Positions 1 to 9,218 are shown, counted from the first letter of the stretch. The stretch: 64,000 nt of DNA from Chloroflexota bacterium (GCA_017993775.1 JAGOMA010000004.1:147596-211595); one strand, 5' to 3'. Notes: generated by a model not told the origin, from the letters alone. Made by a program: numbers and translations.

Positions 1-171
1 GTTGTGGCTGAAATTGCTGATTTAATGGGCATTCCGGTTGTTATGATGGGCTATGGTCTTGATGACGATGGGTTGCACTCACCGAATGAGCGCTTTAGCA
101 TTGAGATGTTTCACCGTGGTGTTGAAACTGCGATTGTGTATCTCGAAGAATTGGCGCTGCTTGCTCAATAA
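1..171 (+). CDS. M20-family peptidase, C-terminal end (partial)
   Basis: The first 56 codons are open in frame 1 and end with TAA at 169-171; the gene begins outside the window. The fragment contains G-L-D-D-D-G-L-H-S-P-N-E-R-F, the conserved C-terminal stretch of M20/ArgE/DapE-type dipeptidases, where the His lies in the dinuclear zinc active site. It would be a cytosolic zinc-dependent peptidase or deacylase removing amino acids from short peptides or acylated amino acids. The AbgT-type transporter that follows, about 100 bp downstream on the same strand, is a sensible partner, because abgT genes often sit with M20 amidohydrolases. That pairing is inference. The substrate cannot be told from this fragment. 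Confidence 0.8.
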   Translation, partial: VVAEIADLMGIPVVMMGYGLDDDGLHSPNERFSIEMFHRGVETAIVYLEELALLAQ

Positions 172-272
172 CGACAAATCTTTCACGTAATCAATAAAAT
201 GGCTGGGTGTGTGGGCATTTTATTTCCCTAAAATTTTTGGTTGCCCACGTTCCCGAACGCACAGGAGAAAAA

Positions 273-1928
273 ATGGCAAAAGGTAACGGAGAAACGGCCG
301 TGAGCGAAAAAAAACCATTCACTCAAAAAATGTTGGATGGTATTGAACGCATCGGCAACAAAGTTCCCCATCCGGTACTCATGTTTTTGTACCTGATCAT
401 TATCGTAGTGGCCCTTTCCCACATTCTTTATTTAATGGGAGTTAGCGTAACCGAAGATATTGCCGTACCAATCGCGGTCCAAACCGAAGGAGCCTATTAC
501 ACAGACTCCACTGAACCCGGGCAGATCCTGCCATCAGAGCCTTACGATGCCCAATTTGAGATAAAACAGCAGACCATTGCCATACAAAGCCTGCTTTCCG
601 TTGAAGGGCTGCGTTTCATCTTCACTTCCTTTGTATCAAATTTCGCCAGCTTTAGCGTTGTCGCTGTCATTTTGGTGGCGATGGTTGGTGTGGGCGTGGC
701 CGAAGAGTCCGGTCTGATGGGAGCCCTGATACGTAAAACAGTCAAAGTAACTCCGCGCCAACTCATCACCTTTATCCTTGTCTTCGTTGGCGTTCTATCG
801 AGTGTGGCCACAGACGCGGGCTACTTGATTTTGATTCCTCTAGGCGCAATTGCCTTCCTAAGCCTCGGCCGTCATCCCCTTGCTGGCGTAGCGGCAGCTT
901 TTGGTGGGGTAAGCGCCGTCTTTGCCGTAAACATTTTTATTACTCCGTTAGATGGCATGCTGACAGAAATCACCAACGAAGCTATTAGCCTGGCCGGCGG
1001 CCAACCGATTACCATTGTCGCCAACTATTTTTTTGCTGTCGCCTCCACCATTATCCTGAGCATTGTTGCGGCCGTAATCACCGATCGAATCATTGAGCCT
1101 CGTTTGGGCACGTACCACCTATCAGACGATTCGCTAGCTGAAGAAGCGCAAAGTGCCGAAGCAGCTGCTGCCGAAACGAAAGGCTTGCGGTATGCCCTCT
1201 TCGCTTTTCTCGGCATGCTCGCCCTGGTGCTGCTGCTAGCGCTGCCGTCTGGCGCGCCACTGCGTGATCCAGTCACAGGCGCCATTATTGGAAACACGCC
1301 GTTCATGTCCAGTCTTATCTTCATCATTACGCTCTTTTTCTTGCTTGCCGGGATTGGTTATGGCCTGGGAGCTAAAACAATCACTAGCAGCGCGGATGTT
1401 ATCAAAGGTGTGACCAAGACATTTGCCTCCCTGGCCGGACTCATCTTTATGCTCCTCATGATCAGCCAGTTTATTGCCTTCTTTAACTTTAGCAACATGC
1501 CGCAGGTTGTAGCGATTTGGATGGCTGACACCTTGGAACAGGCCAATATCGGCGCGATTCCTCTGTTGATTGGCTTCATTCTGGTTATCATGCTCCTCAA
1601 CGTCATTATCCCCAACGTGATTCCGAAATGGGCTATCTTTGCGCCTATATTTATTCCGGTCTTTCTGCGCTTAAATGTCGCCCCGCAAACCGTGTTGGCC
1701 GCCTATCGTGTTGGCGACTCGCCCACAAACATCATTACTCCGCTGATGGTCTATCTTCCTTTTGTGCTTACGGTCGTGCAGCGGTATCAGAAGGACGCAG
1801 GCATTGGCACCGTTATTGCGTTGATGCTGCCCTATACATTGATTATTTCTATTGTGTGGATATTGCTTTTTGTTGTATGGTTTGCGCTAGGAATTCCTTT
1901 AGGACCTGGCTATCCGGTGAGTTTTTAA
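273..1928 (+). CDS. AbgT family transporter
   Basis: This 551-residue polytopic membrane protein resembles the AbgT family (p-aminobenzoyl-glutamate transporters; some members export antibiotics). The N-terminus has the typical form of a short cytosolic head, then a helix starting near P-H-P-V-L-M-F. Further helices follow throughout. The helix-breaking segment V-G-D-S-P-T-N-I-I-T-P-L near the C-terminus is the family signature. An open frame extends back to 207, but the ATG at 273 is preceded at good distance by AGGAGA (263-268) and gives the family-typical start, so it is chosen. The preceding gene is an M20 peptidase, suggesting uptake of an aminoacyl or peptidyl compound coupled to its hydrolysis. 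Substrate not determinable. Confidence 0.9.
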   Translation: MAKGNGETAVSEKKPFTQKMLDGIERIGNKVPHPVLMFLYLIIIVVALSHILYLMGVSVTEDIAVPIAVQTEGAYYTDSTEPGQILPSEPYDAQFEIKQQTIAIQSLLSVEGLRFIFTSFVSNFASFSVVAVILVAMVGVGVAEESGLMGALIRKTVKVTPRQLITFILVFVGVLSSVATDAGYLILIPLGAIAFLSLGRHPLAGVAAAFGGVSAVFAVNIFITPLDGMLTEITNEAISLAGGQPITIVANYFFAVASTIILSIVAAVITDRIIEPRLGTYHLSDDSLAEEAQSAEAAAAETKGLRYALFAFLGMLALVLLLALPSGAPLRDPVTGAIIGNTPFMSSLIFIITLFFLLAGIGYGLGAKTITSSADVIKGVTKTFASLAGLIFMLLMISQFIAFFNFSNMPQVVAIWMADTLEQANIGAIPLLIGFILVIMLLNVIIPNVIPKWAIFAPIFIPVFLRLNVAPQTVLAAYRVGDSPTNIITPLMVYLPFVLTVVQRYQKDAGIGTVIALMLPYTLIISIVWILLFVVWFALGIPLGPGYPVSF

Positions 1929-1950
1929 TGCCGTATGATCCGATAATCTT

Positions 1951-3615
1951 ATGACTCAAAAAACTGGTTCCCCCAATAAAGCTCAACCTGATCAGCTTGG
2001 ATCGTGGCTGCCTTTGGTCGTCATCCTTCTCGCTCAGATCCAGATGGCTTTTAATGTCAACGCCCTGCCGGTTTCTATTGGCCCTATTGTTGAGGATCTT
2101 AACACCTCGGCGACGAGTGTAGGCACAGCGCTTGTTTTTTATTCGTTGTTCGTGGCCGCTTTTGTGATGCTGGGCGCGAAGATTGGTAAGCTCTATGGGG
2201 AACGCCGCGTTTTTCAGATCACAGCCTTGATGCATGGTGCAGCAATGGCCTTGATGGCGCTTAGTCCTAGCGCAAGGGCGATGAACCTGGCCCAGGCTTT
2301 GGCCGGATTGGCCGCGGCCGCGTTGGTTCCTACCCTGGTTGTGCTGATTGCGGCCAACTATCGTGGGAAGCAGCAAGCTCAGGCTCTTGGGATTATGGCG
2401 GGCACACCTGCCATTTCCGGCGCGCTGGCATTTTTTATTGCTGGTGTTCTTGGCACCCTGCTGACGTGGCGGCTTTCTTTCGGCCTGCTTAGTATCCTCT
2501 CTGTCCTTGTTTTTATTCTTAGCTTCCGGCTGAAGCCCATTACGCGTCAGCCGGACATTAAAATTGATGGGGTTGGTGCGCTCCTGGCAGCGTTGGCCAT
2601 CATTTTGATCTCATTGGGATTCAATAATTTGAATGCCTGGGGGATTGCAACAGCCAAACCGGCCGCGCCGTTTGCGCTTCTGGGTTTGTCACCTGCGCCA
2701 TTTATGGTGATTTTGGGCATTGTGTTTGGACAGGGCTTTTTTGCCTGGTCTCATCGACGAACGACTAGAGAGAAGACACCGCTGCTGGCTTTAGAAGTGC
2801 TGGACTCTCCGGAAGAGCGATCTAACATCGTGTCGCTGTTGGTGATCGGCGCGCTTGGTCCAGCGGTTAACTTTTTGATTCCTCTATATATTCAAATCGT
2901 ACAGGACCAGAGTAGTTTGTTTACGGCCGTTACCGTTATCCCCTACACACTCTCCATTGCTGGCGCCGCCATTCTCATCGTCCGCCTCTATGATCGGTTA
3001 ACCCCCCGCCAGATCGCTACCACAAGCTTTGTTATAGTTGCTGTGGGATTGGTATTCCTGTCACTAACCATACGCAATGAATGGTCCACTCCCTTCGTCA
3101 TCCTGTGCCTGATCATGATCGGCCTGGGAGAAGGTTCGCTGATCACGTTGCTGTTTAATGTCATGGTATCCGCTTCGCCCAAAGAATTGGCCGGCGATGT
3201 GGGCGCCTTGCGCGGTGTGGCCAACAATCTTTCCACGGCCTTGGGCACAGCCTTCGCCGGAGTGGCAGCGGTGGGTCTACTAAGTTTGTTTGTTACCAAT
3301 GGGCTTGTTCAGGCAGCAATTCCCGATTCGCTCAAGGTGCAAGTCAACCTAGACAACATCAACTTCGTCACCAATGATCAGCTAGAGACGGTACTGGGGA
3401 CAACCACAGCCACGCCAGAACAGGTGAATGAGGCCATACGGATAAATGAGGATGCCCGACTGCGCGCACTGAAGGCCTCTTTCTTGATATTGGCCGGATT
3501 CTCGCTTTTGGCTTTGGTCCCGGCCATGGGTCTGCCAAATTATGTGCCAGGAGAAGTGCCTGCTCCTTCTCCCCCTGGCAAAGGCAAGCGCAAAAAAGAA
3601 AATGCCTCGTCCTGA
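1951..3615 (+). CDS. MFS transporter (DHA2-like, about 14 TM)
   Basis: A 554-residue hydrophobic protein. It starts with a helix near residue 20 (W-L-P-L-V-V-I-L-L-A-Q) and carries the MFS loop 2-3 signature as G-K-L-Y-G-E-R-R around residues 83-90. The length and number of hydrophobic stretches fit the 14-helix drug:H+ antiporter-2 type. An extra loop of about 60 residues precedes the last helix, and the C-terminal tail is Pro/Lys-rich. A role in drug or metabolite export is a family-level guess. The start lies 22 bp after the AbgT gene, so the two are probably co-transcribed, although no clear Shine-Dalgarno precedes this ATG and a slightly later start is possible. Confidence 0.85.
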   Translation: MTQKTGSPNKAQPDQLGSWLPLVVILLAQIQMAFNVNALPVSIGPIVEDLNTSATSVGTALVFYSLFVAAFVMLGAKIGKLYGERRVFQITALMHGAAMALMALSPSARAMNLAQALAGLAAAALVPTLVVLIAANYRGKQQAQALGIMAGTPAISGALAFFIAGVLGTLLTWRLSFGLLSILSVLVFILSFRLKPITRQPDIKIDGVGALLAALAIILISLGFNNLNAWGIATAKPAAPFALLGLSPAPFMVILGIVFGQGFFAWSHRRTTREKTPLLALEVLDSPEERSNIVSLLVIGALGPAVNFLIPLYIQIVQDQSSLFTAVTVIPYTLSIAGAAILIVRLYDRLTPRQIATTSFVIVAVGLVFLSLTIRNEWSTPFVILCLIMIGLGEGSLITLLFNVMVSASPKELAGDVGALRGVANNLSTALGTAFAGVAAVGLLSLFVTNGLVQAAIPDSLKVQVNLDNINFVTNDQLETVLGTTTATPEQVNEAIRINEDARLRALKASFLILAGFSLLALVPAMGLPNYVPGEVPAPSPPGKGKRKKENASS

Positions 3616-3666
3616 CAATGCAGGCTGCTCCTGGCATTACAATCTCAATAAGCATATTTTCCCGAG

Positions 3667-3694
3667 TGATTGGCGGTCATCTTGCTGCCAATCA
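3667..3694 (+). terminator. Possible intrinsic terminator after the MFS gene
   Basis: The arms 3667-3676 (TGATTGGCGG) and 3685-3694 (CTGCCAATCA) form a 10-bp stem with one G-U pair and an 8-nt loop. The T tract after it is short (TTTC), so termination may be partial. It lies about 50 bp after the MFS stop and before the DUF1269 gene. Confidence 0.45.
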
Positions 3695-3751
3695 TTTCAA
3701 CCAAAACAGGTGTAAAACAATGCACCCTTTAGCAACAAGGAGAACTAAAAA

Positions 3752-4249
3752 ATGAGTGATTTAATTGTTCTGTCGTTTGATAATGAGGCCAGCGCCTTTC
3801 AGATGCGCGATAAGCTTCTGGACATGCAAAAGCAGCAGGTCATTACACTCGCCGATGCCGCCATCGTCATACGAGATAAAAAAGGCAAACCCAAGGTAAA
3901 ACAGCTCCATAGTCTTGTTGGCGCCGGGGCAATGGGCGGCGCATTTTGGGGCATGCTTATTGGTCTGCTCTTTTTTGCGCCCTGGCTGGGCATGGCGGCC
4001 GGCGCTCTGGGCGGCGCTTTGGGCGGCAAATTTAATGATATTGGCGTCGATGACAAATTCATCAAAGAAGTTGGCGAGACAATTGAGCCAGGACATGCAG
4101 CTCTATTTTTGCTGGTTGTAAAAGTTACGGCCGACAAGGTTTTGCCAGAACTTGCCTCTTTCAACGCCAAGGTGTTGCAGACGTCCCTTTCCAACGAAGA
4201 TGAAGCTCGACTGCGCGAAACCTTTGGCGCAGAAGACGTAGAAGCTTAA
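3752..4249 (+). CDS. DUF1269 domain-containing protein
   Basis: A 165-residue protein matching the DUF1269 pattern. The N-terminal part (S-D-L-I-V-L-S-F-D) is ferredoxin-like and is followed by a long charged stretch. A central Gly/Ala-rich hydrophobic hairpin at about residues 52-95, with many G-G and G-A-x-G motifs, probably inserts in a membrane. The C-terminal segment resembles V-x-K-V-T-A-D-K-V-L. Function is unknown; relatives are seen in stress and membrane-associated contexts. AAGGAGAA sits 10 nt before the ATG. A strong terminator follows directly, so this may be a single-gene transcript. Confidence 0.85.
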   Translation: MSDLIVLSFDNEASAFQMRDKLLDMQKQQVITLADAAIVIRDKKGKPKVKQLHSLVGAGAMGGAFWGMLIGLLFFAPWLGMAAGALGGALGGKFNDIGVDDKFIKEVGETIEPGHAALFLLVVKVTADKVLPELASFNAKVLQTSLSNEDEARLRETFGAEDVEA

Positions 4250-4257
4250 TTGGCCTA

Positions 4258-4304
4258 GCAGGCCCATCCAAAGGTACCAAGCTTTTGGATGGGCTGCTCT
4301 TTTG
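4258..4304 (+). terminator. Intrinsic terminator after the DUF1269 gene
   Basis: GCCCATCCAAA (4262-4272) pairs perfectly with TTTGGATGGGC (4284-4294) across an 11-nt loop. An outer GCA/TGC extension adds to the stem, and TCTTTT follows. It lies immediately before the ribosome binding site of the next gene, so that gene may be transcribed by read-through or from a promoter upstream of the hairpin. Confidence 0.8.
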
Positions 4305-4314
4305 GGAGGTAATT

Positions 4315-4800
4315 ATGATGAGACGTGGTCCCAGCAGACGAGCCGCTCGACGTACTGTTCGGCGGGTAAGCCGACGACGGGTGCGTATGCGGCGCAGACG
4401 GATGTTATTGGCTGGCGGCATGGTAGCCATTGCGGTGGCGGGTACGAGTACTGCCATAAAGCTGAGCCAACAAGATGCGCAGCGCATTGAACAGCATACC
4501 GGGAAAAAGCCAGAAGATCTGACCGAAGATCAGTTAGATGAGGCGATTACTGACCTGAACATAGAGGCAGCAGAGTTAACTGACGCAGAAGTGGCCGCAA
4601 TCGAGGCTGCGGATGCTCAACCGGCAGCGGCAGCCCCTCAGCCTGCCCCGCCCCCACCCACGGCCGCCGTACAACCTCCGGCGGCCCCGGCGCAGCTCGA
4701 CTACATCACGGAACTAAAAAAGCTGGCCGAGCTGCGAGACATGGGCATTATTACGGCCGACGACTTTGAGGCAAAGAAAAAGCAGTTACTCGGACTGTAG
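4315..4800 (+). CDS. Basic-N-terminus protein with C-terminal SHOCT domain
   Basis: A 161-residue protein. An Arg-rich head (about residues 1-30, many R-R pairs) precedes one hydrophobic segment (M-L-L-A-G-G-M-V-A-I-A-V-A-G-T, about residues 32-48). An acidic helical region and a Pro/Ala-rich linker follow. The C-terminal 30 residues match the SHOCT motif, with the form L-x-x-L-x-x-L-x-D-x-G-I-I-T-x-x-D-F-x-x-K-K-x-x-L-L. SHOCT domains are short oligomerisation helices. The open frame starts at 4285 inside the preceding terminator; the ATG at 4315 is chosen because GGGAGG (4304-4309) precedes it. An ATG at 4318 is also possible. Membrane anchoring is inferred. Confidence 0.8.
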   Translation: MMRRGPSRRAARRTVRRVSRRRVRMRRRRMLLAGGMVAIAVAGTSTAIKLSQQDAQRIEQHTGKKPEDLTEDQLDEAITDLNIEAAELTDAEVAAIEAADAQPAAAAPQPAPPPPTAAVQPPAAPAQLDYITELKKLAELRDMGIITADDFEAKKKQLLGL

Positions 4801-4813
4801 TGGCTGGCAATGA

Positions 4814-4870
4814 TAGCTGGTTGGCTGGATGGTTTGGGTGTCGGACCACCAACCAATCAGCTTTTTATTT
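4814..4870 (+). terminator. Weak terminator candidate
   Basis: AGCTG-GTTGG (4814-4823) can pair with CCAAC (4849-4853) and CAGCT (4858-4862), with a bulge on the right arm. CTTTTTATTT follows. It lies just after the SHOCT gene. The bulge and long loop make this uncertain. Confidence 0.35.
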
Positions 4871-5004
4871 GCCTGCTGCTTGTGCCATGCCCTGCCGAAA
4901 CCTGCTGGCCATCCTCATTTCTGATGTGGCGTGATTGCCATTCCCCTCGGTGGGCAGCCCCCAAACAACCAATTTACTTATTACTGCCATGACATAAAGG
5001 GTAT

Positions 5005-6822
5005 ATGAAACAGTTCTCGCAAAAATTTTTGGTGCTTCTTTCGCTGGTCCTTGCGCTGGCAGCCTGCTCATCACCCGCCCCCACCACACCGATGGAAGCT
5101 ATCACGGCCGTTCCTGTGCTAGAGCCAACCGTCGTGCCAATTACCTCGCCAACGGCCGTGCCCACAGAAACGAATACGGCCGTAACCGGTCTTCCACCCG
5201 TCGTTAACTACAACCTGGGTGACGCCACCCTCACACAGTCTCGTTTTCCGCAAGACAGCCGTTTTCACGAAATGCCGGTGCGTCTCAACGGCATCATCGC
5301 TGTCCCAGACACCGACGGTGGCCCGTTTCCGGTTATTGTGATTTTTCATGGCAATCACCCCGGCTGCCCCTTAGATGAGATGAGTGTGGACCGCTGGCCT
5401 TGCGCCCCCGAAGTAGAACAGCCCAATTACCAAGGCTTCGATTACCTCGTCGGTTATCTTGCCTCCCAGGGTTATGTTGCCTTATCCATCAACGGCAACG
5501 CCGAAAACACGTTCGGCTATGGCGAAGGGCTGCCCGGCGAGCGGTTGGCCCAACTGGTGGAAATGCACCTCAGCGCCCTGGCAACGGCGGCGGCTGGCGG
5601 CCAAAATGATTTTGGCGTGGCCTTAAACGGCCGTGCCGACATGCGTCACCTGGTTCTGATAGGCCATTCGCGCGGCGGCGAAGCTATCGTCTGGCTGGCC
5701 GAGGCGCTGGGCCTTGCCGCGCCGGATGCGTTCGATCATTTTGGCTACGGCCCGGTCGATGGGCTGCTGCTGCTGGCGCCGGCTGTCACTTTTGCTTTAC
5801 CGGCGGCCCCTACCGTGCCGATGGCCGCTATTTTGCCCGCTTGTGACGGCGATGTCGTCTTCCAGGAAGGACAGCTTTTTTACGAAGCGGCGCGGATGAA
5901 CCCAGACCAAAGCCAATGGGCCACGTCAATCTGGTTAGAGCGCGGCAATCACAACCAGTTTAACAGCATTCTCGGCCCTGATCCCATGGGCGGCAGCAAC
6001 AACGGCCGTACAGAATGCCAACCGCTGCTGACTGGTGAAGAGCAGCGCACTTTTCTACTTGATTACACCACCGACTTTCTAACGGCCGTTTACCACGACG
6101 ATCCCACAATGGTCAGCGAGGCCATGTCCAGAATGGGGCTAGACGTGCAGACACCGGCTCCAGACAGTTTATATGGACGTCCAGGGCGCATTTCGGCGCT
6201 GGTGGCTGCGGCCAATCGTCTCACCCTTCTCATTCCCCAATCTAACGACGAATTGACCGCCAATCTAGCCGGTGGCAAGGTGGTGGCCGATGGTGTAGAT
6301 GCGATGTTCTGCGAAGAAGGGTATTACACGCCGCAGATGAAACCGGGCAGCGAACCATGCAAACGTGTTAATCTGACTGTTCCCGGCGACCCGGCAATGT
6401 TGGTTGCCGCCTGGGAGCAGAGCGGCGCGGCGCTGCGGTTTACACTACCGGATGGCGCAGGCGATCTGAGCGATTTTACGACGATAAGTTTGCGAACGGC
6501 CGTAAACCCATTATCACCCTTGAACGCCCAGAACAGCTACCAGGCGTTCTCCATTCGCCTAACAGACAGCGCCGGAAATCAATCAGCCATACAAACACGC
6601 CCTACCGAACCCGCTCTTAGTTTCCCAGTCGGATCTGTTGAAGAAGACAGTTTCTTTGAAGGCGGCCAATTCTCCGGGCGCGTCCCCATAACAACCATTC
6701 GTCTGCCGCTAGGCGATTTCTCAGGAATAAATCTGGCCGACATCACCGAAGTGGCGTTGGTATTCGATCAAACATCCAGCGGCTCTCTCTTCATGGGCGA
6801 CCTGGAATTTGTAAAGCCTTGA
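5005..6822 (+). CDS. Lipoprotein alpha/beta hydrolase
   Basis: A 605-residue exported lipoprotein. Residues 1-20 form a signal peptide ending in the lipobox L-A-A-C (Cys21). A Thr/Pro/Val linker to about residue 70 carries three T-A-V triplets encoded by ACGGCCGT. The body is an alpha/beta hydrolase of the dienelactone-hydrolase/chlorophyllase type: an oxyanion region near V-I-F-H-G-N-H-P-G-C, the nucleophile elbow G-H-S-R-G-G-E, a likely acid Asp in P-A-C-D-G-D-V, and a catalytic His in R-G-N-H-N-Q-F. A beta-rich domain of about 150 residues follows at the C-terminus. It probably acts on esters at the outer face of the membrane. Substrate unknown. It has its own upstream gap and a terminator-type hairpin downstream. 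Confidence 0.85.
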   Translation: MKQFSQKFLVLLSLVLALAACSSPAPTTPMEAITAVPVLEPTVVPITSPTAVPTETNTAVTGLPPVVNYNLGDATLTQSRFPQDSRFHEMPVRLNGIIAVPDTDGGPFPVIVIFHGNHPGCPLDEMSVDRWPCAPEVEQPNYQGFDYLVGYLASQGYVALSINGNAENTFGYGEGLPGERLAQLVEMHLSALATAAAGGQNDFGVALNGRADMRHLVLIGHSRGGEAIVWLAEALGLAAPDAFDHFGYGPVDGLLLLAPAVTFALPAAPTVPMAAILPACDGDVVFQEGQLFYEAARMNPDQSQWATSIWLERGNHNQFNSILGPDPMGGSNNGRTECQPLLTGEEQRTFLLDYTTDFLTAVYHDDPTMVSEAMSRMGLDVQTPAPDSLYGRPGRISALVAAANRLTLLIPQSNDELTANLAGGKVVADGVDAMFCEEGYYTPQMKPGSEPCKRVNLTVPGDPAMLVAAWEQSGAALRFTLPDGAGDLSDFTTISLRTAVNPLSPLNAQNSYQAFSIRLTDSAGNQSAIQTRPTEPALSFPVGSVEEDSFFEGGQFSGRVPITTIRLPLGDFSGINLADITEVALVFDQTSSGSLFMGDLEFVKP

Positions 6823-6857
6823 TGATCCCCAAAAGCACGCAGACACACTTCTAGTTC

Positions 6858-6898
6858 CCAAAAATAATGGGGCGCAGATCTTAAAAATCTGCGCCCCA
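6858..6898 (-). terminator. Intrinsic terminator ending the ABC importer operon
   Basis: TGGGGCGCAGAT (6868-6879) pairs perfectly over 12 bp with ATCTGCGCCCCA (6887-6898). Read on the minus strand it is followed by TTATTTTTGG, a U-rich tail, so it terminates the minus-strand operon whose last gene stops at 6959. It may also stop plus-strand transcripts from the lipoprotein gene. Confidence 0.8.
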
Positions 6899-6958
6899 CT
6901 AAAACAAAGGCCCTCATAAAGGGGGGTTGCCATCAATTGATTGCCGCTTCGTAATCAG

Positions 6959-7165
6959 TTATTCCCAGTCATCAAACCGTTTGCTCTGCCCCACCATCGT
7001 CGCCGCGCCAAGAATGCCCAAAAAAACGCCGATAACTGAGGTGGCGAAAGCTAAAAAGTTAAGAAAAAAAGTCGATTCCAGCACACCCATAACGATCAAA
7101 AATGGCAGCACAGCGCCGGTCAGCACCATAAAAAAACCAACCACAATCAACCGGTTTTTCAGCAT
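6959..7165 (-). CDS. Small two-helix membrane protein
   Basis: A 68-residue protein with two predicted transmembrane helices (about residues 5-27 and 33-58), a short basic N-terminus and an acidic C-terminal tail ending D-D-W-E. I do not recognise a family. GGAAG precedes the ATG, and the start is 12 bp after the stop of the ABC ATPase gene. It is therefore the last gene of the ABC importer operon, directly before the terminator at 6858-6898. It may be an accessory of the importer or simply co-transcribed. Confidence 0.65.
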   Translation of the reverse strand: MLKNRLIVVGFFMVLTGAVLPFLIVMGVLESTFFLNFLAFATSVIGVFLGILGAATMVGQSKRFDDWE

Positions 7166-7177
7166 GCCACACTTCCT

Positions 7178-8209
7178 TTATTTCTCGTCGCTAAACAGCC
7201 AGCACGCAACGCGATGGCCTTCCGCCACCACCACATTGGGCGGCTCTTTAACATCGCAAACGCCTTCAATCATATGCGCGCAGCGCGGGTTAAAGCGGCA
7301 TCCCTGTGGCGGATTTACCAGACTTGGCGGTTCTCCTCTGGGAACTTCTCGCATCACCAGGGCATTATCCGCATTGGGATCAGAAGAAGCTTCTAAAAGC
7401 GCCAGGGTATAAGGATGTCTGGGGTCTTTTAACAGGTCTTCCATTTTTGCAATTTCGACAACCTCGCCGGCATACATCACAAAAATGAATTCGGAGAAGT
7501 AACGAACAGTGGAAAGATCATGGGTGATGTAGATCACGGCCAGATTATGCGTTTCCTGCAAGTTGCGCAGCAACCGCAATATCTCGACGCGCACGGAAGC
7601 GTCAAGCATGGATACCGGCTCATCGGCTACCAATAGCTTTGGATTCATCACCATAGCGCGGGCAATCACCACACGCTGCTGCTGCCCACCACTAAGCATG
7701 TGCGGGAATTTGGGCAAGATCTCTTCAACCGGCGTCAACTTCACTTCTTCCAGAGATTGACGAATACGGCTCAGGCGTTCTTCTTTGTCTTTCACACCAT
7801 TGATAATTAGAGGCTCTTCCAGAATCCGTTGGATGGACATGAAAGGTGGCAGGGCGCCGTAAGGATCTTGCTGGATATAACCGATTTTAGCGCGATACAG
7901 GCGAAGCTCTTCACCTTGCGTTTCGGTGAGGCGGGAGTTGTCGAAGACAATATCCCCTTTTGTTGGCCGGTTGAGGCCCATAATCGTTTTCATGAGACTG
8001 GATTTGCCACAGCCGCTTTCACCCACGCAGGCCATGGCTTCGCCTTGTTTCAGATCAAACGAAACGCCATCCACCGCGCGAACATAACCAGCGTGTCCAA
8101 AGCCAAAGCGTTTTAGCTCGTACCACACATGCAGGTCTTGAATCTGTAAGAGTGACGTATTGTTTACAGGTGGGGTTTGTATCAGGTCACCGTTTGTATT
8201 GTTACTCAT
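7178..8209 (-). CDS. Peptide-type ABC transporter, second ATPase (OppF/DppF-like)
   Basis: A 343-residue ATP-binding subunit. Walker A is G-E-S-G-C-G-K-S-S, the Q-loop lies near I-Q-Q-D-P, the signature is L-S-G-G-Q-Q-Q-R, and Walker B is L-L-V-A-D-E-P-V with the H-loop at I-T-H-D. The C-terminal extension carries the Cys-rich oligopeptide-family motif (G-C-R-F-N-P-R-C-A-H-x(6)-C-D, then a final C), typical of Opp/Dpp/Nik ATPases. It energises import together with the other ATPase gene just upstream in the operon. The importer's substrate (peptide, sugar oligomer or metal chelate) cannot be told from this subunit. Confidence 0.92.
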   Translation of the reverse strand: MSNNTNGDLIQTPPVNNTSLLQIQDLHVWYELKRFGFGHAGYVRAVDGVSFDLKQGEAMACVGESGCGKSSLMKTIMGLNRPTKGDIVFDNSRLTETQGEELRLYRAKIGYIQQDPYGALPPFMSIQRILEEPLIINGVKDKEERLSRIRQSLEEVKLTPVEEILPKFPHMLSGGQQQRVVIARAMVMNPKLLVADEPVSMLDASVRVEILRLLRNLQETHNLAVIYITHDLSTVRYFSEFIFVMYAGEVVEIAKMEDLLKDPRHPYTLALLEASSDPNADNALVMREVPRGEPPSLVNPPQGCRFNPRCAHMIEGVCDVKEPPNVVVAEGHRVACWLFSDEK

Positions 8210-8248
8210 TGTTATAGATATTTCCCTTTGCCATGCCGTGTTGATGGT

Positions 8249-9214
8249 TTAGACATACAGCCAACATTTAACTTTACGGCCGTCTTCCCGCACAACTGTA
8301 GGAGGCTCCTCATGACACTTATCGAAACGCGCCAGACACCTGTCAGCAAAACGGCAGCCAGTCGGTGGATTTAACAGACTGGGCGGTTGCCCGGTAATGA
8401 AATCTGGCTCGACTGTCTCGCGCAAACGGGGCACACTGGCCATCAACTTTTGCGAATAAGGGTGCAGCGGACTGGTAAAGAAACGGCGCGCATCACTTAC
8501 CTCAACGATCTGCCCCGCATACATCACAGCAACATCGTCGGCCAACTCGCTCGAAGTGGCAATATCATGCGTGATTAAGATAAAACTCGTATCCAATTCT
8601 TGCTTAACACGTTTCATGAGGTTCATGATGTTTGCCTGCGTCAAAACATCCAAAGCTGACGTCGGTTCATCAAGAATCACCAGGTCCGGCAAAGTAACCA
8701 AAGACATAGCCAGGGCCGCGCGCTGCCGCATGCCACCACTTAATTCAAACGCGTACCGGTGCAAAAAGTCTGCGGGAACGCCTACCTGCTCGAACATGCG
8801 CAGCGCCTGAACCAGGGCCTCTTTTTTGTTGAGTCCCAAATGCACCATAGCCGGCTCTGCCACCTGATCACCGATGCGCATCACCGGGTTCAATGCATTC
8901 ATAGCTGCTTGTGGCACCATGGAGATTTTTTTCCAACGCACTTCCTTTCGGAAATTCTCGTCGTTTAAATCCATGATATTTTCATCGTGCAGCAGCACTT
9001 CACCATCGTAGGTGCTGACGTTTCGAGGTAAAAGCCGCAAAATCGCTTTCGCTAAAGAGCTTTTTCCACAGCCGGATTCGCCGATGACAACCGTAGCCTT
9101 ATTTCGTGACAGATCGAAATCGACCCCATCTACGGCCTGGACCACGCCTTTTTGGGTTTGAAAATGCAGTCTCAGCCCTCTTACTTTCAGAAGTTCGTTC
9201 TTCGTTGCATCCAT
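8249..9214 (-). CDS. Peptide-type ABC transporter, first ATPase (OppD/DppD-like)
   Basis: A 321-residue ATP-binding subunit. Walker A is G-E-S-G-C-G-K-S-S, the signature L-S-G-G-M-R-Q-R, and Walker B L-V-I-L-D-E-P-T-S-A-L-D; the C-terminal Cys motif is G-C-R-F-A-D-R-C. The open frame runs back to 9277 inside the permease gene. The ATG at 9214 (protein starting M-D-A-T-K-N) is preferred: it lies 4 bp after the permease stop and is preceded by GGGAG within the end of that gene. It forms the ATPase pair with the downstream gene at 7178-8209. Confidence 0.9.
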   Translation of the reverse strand: MDATKNELLKVRGLRLHFQTQKGVVQAVDGVDFDLSRNKATVVIGESGCGKSSLAKAILRLLPRNVSTYDGEVLLHDENIMDLNDENFRKEVRWKKISMVPQAAMNALNPVMRIGDQVAEPAMVHLGLNKKEALVQALRMFEQVGVPADFLHRYAFELSGGMRQRAALAMSLVTLPDLVILDEPTSALDVLTQANIMNLMKRVKQELDTSFILITHDIATSSELADDVAVMYAGQIVEVSDARRFFTSPLHPYSQKLMASVPRLRETVEPDFITGQPPSLLNPPTGCRFADRCLARFDKCHEEPPTVVREDGRKVKCWLYV

Positions 9215-9218
9215 CGTT